This document shows positions 55,601 through 64,000 of a stretch of DNA of 64,000 bases, piece by piece. Below the pieces are notes generated by a model. The model saw only the letters and a list, made by a program, of their open reading frames with translations, searched no databases and was not told the DNA's origin. The DNA comes from Castor canadensis (lineage: Eukaryota; Chordata; Mammalia; Rodentia; Castoridae). Position numbers and translations under genes: made by a program. The stretch covers positions 161,050,583 to 161,114,582 of the forward strand of contig NC_133390.1 in the NCBI RefSeq assembly GCF_047511655.1, in the 5' to 3' direction. The stretch's first letter is position 1, and each line of letters starts with the position of its first letter.

Positions 55601-56269
55601 TCTTTGACTCTGTGTTCTTGCCTCTGTCCCCCTGTCCACCCCTCCCCCCACATTGGGCTGCTACTGACCTTTTTCCAAAGTGCTCTCAGAAGTTTGCTTT
55701 CTCTTCTGGGCTTTATAATCTTAGTGCCAACAAGGACAGATATTATTATTACTTATTTTATAGATAAGTCATCAGGGAGGAATCAGAGAATGTTAAAAAC
55801 AAGACAAACCTTAGAGCTCATCTGGCTGGGCCAGAGTTGCATGCCCTGCTTCTGGACGAAAGGGCTGTGGGGTTTCTGCATTCTTTTTTGAAGAGCCTAG
55901 GCAAGGCCCCACATTTCCTCAGCCATCGTTCCAGACAGCAGCCAAGGTGAACTCTGTTGGGTAGGTCCCTTCTAATCTAATTGCCTGACACATGAAGAAG
56001 CCCAGAGGCAGATGGGAAGCCTCCCACACTGGGTCACTATGTCCTATGCCTTCCATGATAAGAGCCTGCATGTTCTCCTCACCACAACCACACTCCCTCC
56101 TCTACCTGTGACCAGAGGCAGTCTCTTGCCCTGATTTGCCTGTTAAGCCTCTATCCACCTGTTCTCCCTTCTTGTCTGATGTCTTCTCCTGCCTTTTTTC
56201 TCTGTTAGAATAGTAGTAAGTGGTGGTTTTGATGCATTTTGCAGTGTTTATCAGAGATTACTGCAGCCA

Positions 56270-56350
56270 CTTGTGGTGGAAGCACCCAGGTGCTCCTAAG
56301 GCAGCTTTCTAGCCCCACCCAAGACCTACTGAATCAGGAGGGCTGTGACT
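56270..56350 (-). mobile_element. MER5-like hAT-Charlie MITE fragment
   Basis: TTTCTAGCCCCACCCAAGAC and CTACTGAATCAGGAGGGC correspond to the middle of MER5A-type elements. Confidence 0.5.
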
Positions 56351-58004
56351 GCAGTCCCCACTGCATATGCATGCAGCCCCTTCCCCCAGTGCCATGCTTG
56401 CTGCTGGCATTTGGTGTGAGTGGAGTTGTGAACCCCTGGGTAATATGAAGCACTGTCTCACAGAGATCGAGTCTGGACTCCAGCAGGGTCATGTGTGACC
56501 AGGATAGAAATTTCTATGACCGTTTTTCTTTCAAGCTGCTTTCTAAAGTGAACTGCCACTTGTGTAGGATTCAGGACTTTTCTTTTTTCTAAGAACCAGT
56601 GTGCAAAAAGAAAAGATGCTGCTGGGGGGGGTCCTTTGTTTTGAGGAGCATCTGAAGGAAGGCTGTGGCACTTGCTCTTGCACTGTGTCCCCATAATGTC
56701 ATTTGTGCAGTCTTACCTTCCAGAGGTTAATTACAGTGGCCCTGGGTGCTCCTTCCTGCCTGGTTCCTGGGTTGATTTTAATTACTGTCCTTTGCCTGTG
56801 TGAATGGAGAAGAGGAGAGAGGAATGGCTAGCTTGGCGACTGCATGTAAAACCTACCCAGAAACAGCAATTCACACAAAAGCCCCCTTTGTGTTTTCTTT
56901 GTTGCCAGGCCCACCAACAAAGGCTGGATCTTGCAGATTTTATTGTCTGGAAAGAAACAGTTCATCCTTAGTCTGGGGAGCCATTAGGTAGCTGCTACAC
57001 AGTGTTTTCTGTTTGTTTAGGTTTTTTATGATAATATTATTTTAAGATTTTGACTCTTATAGCTTTATCCTGGTGGGGCTGTTGTGAATCACAAGCACTG
57101 AACATTCTGGACTGTAATATATTATTTCCTTGTCTGCAACCAGTCAGAAACCATCAGTAAATATCAGAGAGCAGTGCTGGCAAGTTGTCTTCCATTTATT
57201 TTTCCCTACCCTTGTGCCACATTGAGGAAGATGTTTGATAAGTATTCTCCTATTACAAGGCTTGAGTTGTCTTCGTAGTTTTAATTTGGGCCCAGTATCA
57301 AAGGCCTAGAATTGCTGGAGCAGAGGCTAGAGGGCATGTGGCAGGATTTATTGTGGCATGCACTTTGCAGTTATTTCCTTGGTCTTTCTCCAGTTGGAAG
57401 GCTCCAGCAATAGAATAGCACATTTGTGGGAAGAGAGTGCTGTCCTGGCATTGTTGGGGATCTTTGGGGTTTTAAATTTTGTTCACGTCCACCTCTGTTC
57501 CTTATGAAAAGGCGAATATTTGGAACAAGTCAGTTTCGGAGCCTGGAAGATGGATTCTTCTGGAGAGTAGTAAATGTGAGGCTATATTGTGTTGGTGGCT
57601 GTTCTCTGGCTCACCTCTCCAAAGATGACTTGGGACTCCTTGAGAGTAGTGATTGGATAGCAGTCACGTTCTGACCCCCAACACTTGCCCTGAGCTTGGC
57701 AGTCCCAGCTTTTGCTCAAACTGGTTGTAGCAAGTGTCTTGATGTGGACAGCCGGGGGACTAACCTTCACACGCATCCTGGCCCTTAACTGACCCTTCCT
57801 GAAGTTAAACCTTAAGTTCTATAGTGGCTTGACTTAGAATTGGTTGCTTTATCTTTATGCTGCTCAGCGTGAGGCCCTGCTGGGCAGGTTTCATGTGATG
57901 GTAAAGATGCTTCCTATGTAAGTGTCTGGATCCTGGCCCTTCCCACTTCCATTTAAATGTCCTCACCTTCATCTGAATTTGTTCCTAAGCAAAACTCACT
58001 TGTT

Positions 58005-58505
58005 CATTTGTTCACTAGATTTTACTGAGCACTTGGCATGTTCCTGGTTGTAGGAACTAGATAGCTACAGCTTTGAGTAAGACTGGCAGGGTCTCTGCTT
58101 TGGTAGAGGAACAAACAGGAAATAGTAAACAAGAAAACTACCTGATAGTGATTCTGTGTTACCAGAAAACTAAAGTAGAGTGGTGTGATGTGGAGTGCTT
58201 AGAGGTCAGGTGAGATTCAATTTTCAGGGAAGGCCTGAGCTCTGGGTACAAGAAGCCAGCTGTTCATAATGACCAAGAACGTGGGATGAGGACAAAGACT
58301 GAGGCAAGAATGAGCTTAGTGCAGAGAAGGGACCATGCTGATAGAGTACAGCCAGAGAGGAGAGCAAGAGCAGGCCTGCCTGTGCTGGGCACTGTCGGCC
58401 TTAGTGGGATTGCCAGTGAACAGGTTGTAGGCAAGGAGCTGGTAGCAGCCTGACTGAACATTTAAAAAAGATCCCTCTGGCAGCTGTGTGGGTAGCGGGT
58501 GGAAG
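58005..58505 (-). mobile_element. L2 LINE 3' region
   Basis: TTTTACTGAGCACTTGGCAT, CAGGGAAGGCCTGAGCTCTG, GAAGGGACCATGCTG and AAAAGATCCCTCTGGCAGCT follow reverse L2 in order over 500 bases. Confidence 0.75.
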
Positions 58506-58599
58506 GTAAAAGTAGAAGCTAAAGTGTACTAGTTAGGTTTCAATAGTCTGAGTTTTGCATCAGAACATGTTACTATATGTGTTCTCAAAACTTCTTTGC

Positions 58600-58852
58600 T
58601 TTTTTTTTTTTTTTTTTTTTTTTGCAGTATTGGGGTTTGAATTCAAGGTCTTGGACCTTTTTGCTTTAGGCATTTTTTACATAGGGTCTCACATTTATGC
58701 CCGGGCTATCCTGGACTGTAGTCCTCCTATTTATGCTTCTCACATAGCTAGGATGACAGGCATGTGCCACATTGGTTGAGGTGGGGTCTTGCAAACTTTA
58801 TTCTCAATCCTCCTGTGGCATGTGCCACCATGCCTGGCCTCCAACTCATTTG
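58600..58852 (-). mobile_element. composite SINE (ID-like plus B1-like)
   Basis: A 24-base T-run, then TATTGGGGTTTGAATTCAAG, ATAGGGTCTCACATTTATGC, CATAGCTAGGATGACAGGCA and a second partial monomer ending GTGCCACCATGCCTGGCC. Confidence 0.85.
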
Positions 58853-58867
58853 GTCAAGATTCCATGG

Positions 58868-59037
58868 AGCTAGGCGTGGTGGTACACACCTATAATCCTA
58901 GCCCTAGGGAGGCCAACATAGGAGGATTGTGAGTTGCAGGTCAGCCTGGGCTACAGAGCAAGTTTGAGGCCAGCCTGGGAGATACATGTGTACGCGGAGG
59001 GTGGGGGGAGGGTGTGTCAAGATTATGCTTTAAAAAA
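58868..59037 (+). mobile_element. B1-like SINE with perfect 12-base target duplication
   Basis: GCTAGGCGTGGTGGTACACA ... GGTCAGCCTGGGCTACAGAG ... TTTGAGGCCAGCCTGGGAGA with a short A-tail. AAGATTCCATGG flanks it at 58856-58867 and 59038-59049, proving target-primed insertion and suggesting a fairly recent event. Confidence 0.93.
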
Positions 59038-60113
59038 AAGATTCCATGGGTATGGGACTTTATTTTTATATTTTTTTGAAATAATGAGATTTCTGAAACT
59101 CCTAGTAGGTGTAAATCTCGATTCTAATCCTTGAGAATGCTTGTTGGCAGGGTATAACAGACAGAAAAAGAATCCTCCTTCAAACCCTCTCATCTGTTTA
59201 TTTCCTCATCTTCTCTTTTATCTATCCACTTTGGTCAAGTGGAAAAAGATGGCTAATCATGCCCTTGAACTTTGTCTCAGTAAGACCTGCTAGAATATTG
59301 TTTGGAGACCTGCTAACCAGCAGAAATAACCAGTGAATTATCGGAGAATGTCAGACCTCAGACAGTCCTGATTTCCAAGACCAGGGTTGCTCAAGCTGAT
59401 GCTTTAATCCCTGAGCAGGATTTGTTTTTAGTTTCAGACTTCGTCACAGGTCCAGAAAATTGAAGGTAGACCCAAGGGGTTAGCTGAAGTAGGACAGAAT
59501 GCTAATTTGTACTTCTTACCAGGCGATATTCAGAGCTATGCATAATATAAACACTTTTCCAAGGGTTTTCTGAGCTGAATGTATTTTGACTGCTTTTGGC
59601 TCTCCTGCAATCAGATAAAATTGCATTTAACCCAGCTAAACATGAAGTTTCACACTTTGCAAGCTTAAAAAGACTGCCTGTTAGAAGTTAGATTTCCGTA
59701 ACAAGAAAAAAGATTTTCCTCCAGCCAGACACCCATTATCCATAACCGTTCAGCTCTAAGATTTAAGCGTGTTGCTCATTGCCACTGTCCCAGCCAGTTT
59801 CCAGACAGCAGAGAGGAGAAGCATAACTAAAAATCAAGGAAAGGGGAAAAAAATAATGCAGATAAAGTAGCAATAAGCAATGGAGATGAGTGAAGCAGTT
59901 TGCAGAACTGACAGGCAGTGTGATGCACAATAGAGTTGTGGTGTCTGCTGCATTAGGATGGGGTAAGAGAAAGCACATTGTAAACTGCAACTTGCTAATG
60001 TGTTCTTAGTTTATTCATTCAAATGTGTAAATGTGGTTGTATGAATGCGAACATTTGGGGGAGCCAACTTGTCATATGCTTCCCTCTCTCCCTTTGTTCC
60101 CCTATTCTTGCAG

Positions 60114-60207
60114 GTGGATGGGCAGGTGGTAGCATTGCTGGTACAGAATCTGGAGCGCCTGGATGAGTCTGTGCGGGAGGAGGCAGATGGTGTCCATAAC
60201 ACTTTGG
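60114..60207 (+). CDS. CTNNBL1: CTNNBL1 exon 6 (codons 188-219, first base of 219)
   Basis: This exon has 94 bases. It encodes VDGQVVALLVQNLERLDESV, then REEADGVHNTL, and ends with the first base of an alanine codon. This is a typical armadillo-like helix pair. The donor is GTGAGT at 60208. The acceptor is a pyrimidine-rich run ending TTGCAG. The human protein as I remember it has lysine where this has arginine (ESVREEAD), a conservative change. Confidence 0.96.
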
Positions 60208-61267
60208 GTGAGTGCAAGGCGCCCGTGCTGGGCTTGGTGCTCCCTTTCCTTCCTCCTTCATAAGAGAGTCAACACCGGAGTGTTTTCTTTCCTTCTTCTC
60301 TCAAACTGCCTTTTTGGAAATGAAGACCTGTGTGTACATTTCATATAGCTGCAGCTTTGGCTTGGCTTGTAGTTAATAAAAGCAGAAATCCAGAAAGTAG
60401 GTAACTTTCCAAGACAAAATGCCCTGGCTCTTAGATTTTATCAGTACTCTGCCTCCAAAAGTAAGGCTAAAATCCATGCAGAATATCCTCCCCCTTTGGA
60501 AAGGATATGTTGAAAAATTTAAATAAAAAAAATTTGTGCTGATTGTTCTTATCACTTTCCTTCAGTGGAACTATGAACTTTTGCACAACTGTGAACCTTT
60601 ACAGGAAGGATATTTTCTTTGATAAAGAGCTAATATTTCTTTCTGTTCTTATGTACAGATTGCTGTGTAAACTCTGAGTTGAAGTATTGCTACTAACTTG
60701 GCTGCTCCTGTGTCATATGTTCATTTAAGTAGATTCCTCTGTAGTATTTCTCCTCTTCCTTCTCCCTTTTGATATCTCCCCAGTCTTTCCCTTTGCAAAG
60801 TTGCCAAACCAACAGCCTATTTAAAATTGTGCTTTTGGGTGGTCCTCTTTATCACTGGTCACTGTCTTATATAAAACCAGAGCTCAAGAAATAAACGAGG
60901 CTCAGTGGAAGCAAAACTTTTGATGAGATTAGATTTCCCCTTTGTACCTTCATGTTTACCAGATTTCTCTTGTAGTTCTAGACTCTCTTCTGTGAGGATT
61001 ATCATAAAGAAGGGGGAAGATGGGCACCTAGGGAGTAAGAGAGGAGAGAACACAACAGTCTGTGATTGGAGGTTGGCTCTAGTCTAGAGCCAGAATTTGG
61101 CATTGCCATCTGTTAGCCTAATGGTGGATTTTGCAGCATCAAAAGCTTATCAAAAGTCTTAACTGACTTAATAAAAAGAGCCTGGTATAATGGAAAAAGC
61201 ATCAGCCTGGCACTCTGCAGAGATCTATCTAGCTTCAGCTTGGCCACTACCACAGCTCAGATTCATT

Positions 61268-61745
61268 CCTGTCTCCTTATTGAGTGCCGAGTGTTTGTCA
61301 GGCACTGTGCTAGGCACTATGGTAGGTTATGATGAATTAGGCATGGGGCAGATGATGTGACGGTCCGAAACAGAAAGGAAAGACAGTATCAGCTGACAAA
61401 TGATGTAATAGGAGTCAGTGACAAGCACTGTGGGAGTAGCAAGGAAAGGTCTCCAAGTTGTCCCATGAGAGAAGATGCTGATTGGGGCTGAGAAAGAAGA
61501 AAGGTGCCCTTTGACAAGGGGAAGAGTGGGAGAAGGGCCCTTGGATAGGGAATGTCATTTGCAAAGTCAAAATAGACCGGGCTGGGGAAAGTTTTAGAGA
61601 TATGCTGAGGAGGAGGAGGAGTGGTACAAGACCTTGCAGACCACAGCAAGAAGTTTGACTTTGTTTCTTGGGGGCAACTGGAAGCCACTAAAGTTTAAGC
61701 AGAAGAGTAAGATAAAGGCGTAAAAGATTAAAGTGAATGAGTTGA
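61268..61745 (-). mobile_element. L2 LINE 3' region
   Basis: TTTGTCAGGCACTGTGCTAG, a following diverged block, then GACCTTGCAGACCACAGCAA, GAAGTTTGACTTTGTTTCTT and TGGAAGCCACTAAAGTTTAA follow reverse L2 in order. Confidence 0.75.
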
Positions 61746-62249
61746 TTTTCTTAGGTCATGTATAATTGAGGGCATTGTGACGTTCTTCATCTCTCTGGGG
61801 TTTCATTACTACTCTGCTCCCACGGTTTGTATTCCCACTGTGCTGTTCTTTATTTACCTGTGTTGCGGCTGACCTGGGCAAAAGAATGAGGAAGAAGATG
61901 TGGGTATGATGATGTCTTTAGCCCTTTCTCCTTCAAGATTCACTTCCAGTGTGTTCAGAGCATTGTGCTAGGGAATATAAAACATCTGCTTTGTGAGAGT
62001 CGCATGTTCTAAGATATAAAACAAAAGGGGCCCAGAAGGAAAGGGGAATGTTTGATGTATGTATTAAGGAATATAGGTGACTCTTTCTGATGTCCTCATT
62101 TTTGGTAAGTTTTAATTTTTCTGTGAAGTAGGACTTGGCTTTTGCAGGCGATAGCAGGGCCGATTACTTGTTTCCTAGCACCTGGCAGCTCCCTCTGCTG
62201 GCACAACCCTTCTCTTTGTACACATCATTTTGTTCACCTAAGAAGGTCA

Positions 62250-62455
62250 TGCCTGCTGGGCATTGGTTGCTCACACCTGTAATCTTAACTACTTGGGAGA
62301 TTGAGATCAGGAGAATCAAGGTTGGAGGCCAGCCTGGGCATATAGTTCATGGACCATCTCCAAAAAATAACCAAAGCAAAATGGACTGGAGATATGGCTC
62401 AAGTGGTAAAGCTCCTGCTTTGCAAGCATGAAGCCCTGAGTTCAAAGCCCGGTCC
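62250..62455 (+). mobile_element. composite SINE (B1-like plus ID-like)
   Basis: GCTGGGCATTGGTTGCTCAC, TTAACTACTTGGGAGATTGA and GAGGCCAGCCTGGGCATATA are followed by an ID-like tail (GGAGATATGGCTCAAGTGGT ... AAGCCCTGAGTTCAAAGCCC). It is nearly complete and about 480 bases before exon 7. Confidence 0.9.
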
Positions 62456-62936
62456 CCTGGTAGTTTTCTCATTCCACACAGTTCAGAGGAGACTGAAAAT
62501 GGATGAATCAGACAGAAAAAGGCTGAATCCCCACTCTTAGGATTTTCCTAAAGTTTCTGCTTAGCCCCCTGTTTCTTTAGTTACAGGTCTCTGGGACTCC
62601 AGCACTCTGTGGACCAAGTGGACCTTCATAGACAGCCTCCACCCTTGTGTACTTCACTCTAGTTTGGGTCTCTGTTAGCATAGAAAACTTATCACTTATC
62701 CCTTTTGTTAACTCCATGATTTTCAGTTATGACTTTTACTTGTAACCATAACTTGGGGAAAAATAAAAAAAACCCACAGTAACTCCCTGGCTAATCTAAA
62801 AATGACAGCATAACATCTGGTTGGGAGGAATACAGGAAAGTGGAAAGAGGAATAAAAAGCCTGTCATGGGAAGCCTGCTTGTTGCATATGGAAACAAAAG
62901 TGCCCTCCCCAGTGACTGGCATCTGTCTCCCTTCAG

Positions 62937-63028
62937 CTATTGTGGAGAACATGGCTGAGTTCCGGCCTGAGGTCTGTACAGAGGCTGCCCAGCAGGGGCT
63001 CCTGCAGTGGCTGTTGAAGAGGCTGAAG
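62937..63028 (+). CDS. CTNNBL1: CTNNBL1 exon 7 (codons 219-249)
   Basis: This exon has 92 bases. It completes the alanine codon and encodes AIVENMAEFRPEVCTEAAQQ, then GLLQWLLKRLK, leaving in phase 0. It belongs to the armadillo-like superhelix. Family members continue with a segment beginning Ala-Lys-Met-Pro-Phe, which must lie in exon 8 beyond the window. The donor is GTAAGT at 63029. Compared with the human protein as I recall it, Met to Val and Gly to Ala changes occur in this exon. Confidence 0.96.
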
Positions 63029-64000
63029 GTAAGTGTGGCTGTGTGGCGCTTTTGCTCAAATCTCTCTTTGCTCTGGTCATAGTCGATGCTGGGTTGTTGA
63101 TAGAGAGTGTTGGCCCCTAACCGTGTGGGTCTAGATTGGGAAGCTTCTGGTATCTCTTGCTCCTTTCTTTGCTTATCGTTTTTTCCTTTTTAAAAGATGC
63201 TTTCCAGTTCCACTCCCCAGAGGCAGCTGATATTAACGATATTTATTCTTTCAGAAATTTTCTGTACACATGTAGGAGAATGTGTTGTGTGTTTCACAAA
63301 AATTGTTTTCTTATGCAATTTCTTTTTTAGTGAACTAATGGTTGTCTACTTATACAAATGTACCAAAATTAATTCAACTGTTGTTGTTTCTAAGTTTTGG
63401 CTTGTTATGAATAGTGTACATCATCATATACATGCTGTATATGATGTGTCTATATCATGCACACACTTTTTTGCACACTTCTCTTAGCTTATCTGTGTGG
63501 TAAATTCCTAGAAATGAAATTAATGGGTCAAAAGGTATACATATTATCATTTTTGGTAGGTATTACAAAACTGTCCCCTGTAAAGGCTGCCCCACTGATT
63601 TCAGAATGCTTCCTGCTACCCGTAACAACACTAGGCTTTATTAAACTTAGCTTTGTTAATCTGATAGGTGAAAACTGATATTCATTTAACTTAGAGCTTT
63701 AAAATCACAATATAATCACAGAAAGTATACTGGCTTCTATTTGTTTATTAGCTGTTTGTATTCTCTTTTAGCTTCAAATTTATATCCTTTGTTCATATTT
63801 CTATTGGGTTGTTCATTCCCTTTCCTTTTTAGCATAATTGTGACCATCTTTCTGACAATTAGTGCTGTCCTATACAGTGAGTGACTAGGAGGGCAAAGCT
63901 ATGAGCTTTGGCCATAGATCTGGTGGGAGGCAGTTTGGAACTGCTGATGTGCATGGTCCTCAGTCCAGCAAGATTTCCAGTTTTCTGATAAGAGGAGGCA
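63029..64000 (+). other. CTNNBL1: CTNNBL1 intron 7, start only
   Basis: It begins with GTAAGT and runs off the window. Most of it (63255-63845) is an old L1 in minus orientation. The last 150 bases show nothing identifiable. Confidence 0.9.
63255..63845 (-). mobile_element. old L1 LINE fragment (L1M-type)
   Basis: TGGTAAATTCCTAGAAATGA, AATTAATGGGTCAAAAGGTA, TTAATCTGATAGGTGAAAAC and TTTCTATTGGGTTGTTCATT follow the antisense old L1 3' ORF2 region in order. Confidence 0.82.

Larger units (their letters stand above)
55249..60113 (+). other. CTNNBL1: CTNNBL1 intron 5 (4,865 bases)
   Basis: Donor GTAAGT; acceptor CTATTCTTGCAG ending at 60113. It contains a MIR (55435-55600), a MER5-like fragment (56270-56350), a long L2 fragment (58005-58505) and two adjacent SINEs (58600-58852 and 58868-59037). 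I see no identifiable element in about 55740-56230, 56360-58000 and 59050-60110. Confidence 0.93.
60208..62936 (+). other. CTNNBL1: CTNNBL1 intron 6 (2,729 bases)
   Basis: Donor GTGAGT; acceptor CTCCCTTCAG ending at 62936. It holds a long minus-oriented L2 fragment (61268-61745) and one composite SINE (62250-62455). The first kilobase (60208-61260) and 61750-62245 show nothing I recognise. Confidence 0.93.
2207..64000 (+). other. CTNNBL1: CTNNBL1 gene, 5' part (exons 1-7, truncated by window end)
   Basis: Seven coding segments (2207-2236, 32181-32366, 36353-36459, 45521-45660, 55151-55248, 60114-60207, 62937-63028) join with consistent phases 0, 0, 2, 1, 0, 1, 0 into 747 nt or 249 codons, slightly under half of the roughly 563-residue family protein. 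The product is known as a nuclear, armadillo-like protein that binds the CDC5L/PRP19 spliceosome-associated complex and the deaminase AID. Visible in this part are a basic nuclear localisation signal, an acidic low-complexity linker and the first helical repeats. Introns 1-3 and 5-6 are GT-AG; intron 4 is AT-AC. The 3' exons lie outside the window. Transcription start is not determined; the start given is the first coding base. Confidence 0.97.

Noticed and set aside
55448-55891. 147-codon + frame after exon 5
   Set aside because: It lies in intron 5, starts inside a reverse MIR and has no recognisable domain. It also has no link to the CTNNBL1 frame.
1-64000. CRISPR arrays, bacterial operons or phage-type systems
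   Set aside because: No regularly spaced identical repeats, no ribosome-binding sites and no prokaryotic gene density. Spliced exons, SINEs, LINEs and a CpG island show mammalian nuclear DNA.

Overview
This window is mammalian nuclear DNA. It holds the promoter and first seven coding exons of one gene, CTNNBL1 (beta-catenin-like protein 1), on the + strand. The seven coding segments splice in frame into 249 codons that follow the known vertebrate CTNNBL1 N-terminus almost residue for residue. The window ends inside intron 7, so the rest of the armadillo-type domain lies beyond it. The CTNNBL1 identification is secure. I see no second protein-coding gene and no convincing RNA gene; the other open frames are short and most fall in repeats or intron sequence.

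Organism: a rodent outside the mouse/rat group is most likely. The commonest young repeats are SINEs that join a tRNA-derived ID-like unit to 7SL-derived B1-like monomers. No primate Alu dimers or carnivore SINEs are visible. The style resembles castorid (beaver) or squirrel-related genomes as I remember them; beaver is my best guess, but this is inference.

Layout: 1-1870 upstream DNA with a probable solo LTR, SINEs and an old hAT-type DNA transposon; 1875-2580 CpG island with promoter and exon 1; 2237-32180 intron 1 (29.9 kb), with L1, L2, MIR and SINE copies, a G-rich tract and an AT-rich inverted repeat block; exon 2 at 32181-32366; intron 2; exon 3 at 36353-36459; intron 3, with an LTR nested in a SINE and several facing SINE pairs; exon 4 at 45521-45660; intron 4; exon 5 at 55151-55248; intron 5; exon 6 at 60114-60207; intron 6; exon 7 at 62937-63028; start of intron 7 with an old L1.

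The main observation is intron 4 (45661-55150). It begins ATATCCTT and ends AC, with a CCTTAAC branch motif about 10 bases before the 3' splice site and no long pyrimidine tract. These are the marks of a U12-type (minor spliceosome) AT-AC intron. All other introns seen complete here are GT-AG. CTNNBL1 is itself a partner of the spliceosomal PRP19/CDC5L complex, so a spliceosome-associated factor appears to depend on the minor spliceosome for its own mRNA. If intron 4 is retained, translation stops seven codons into it.
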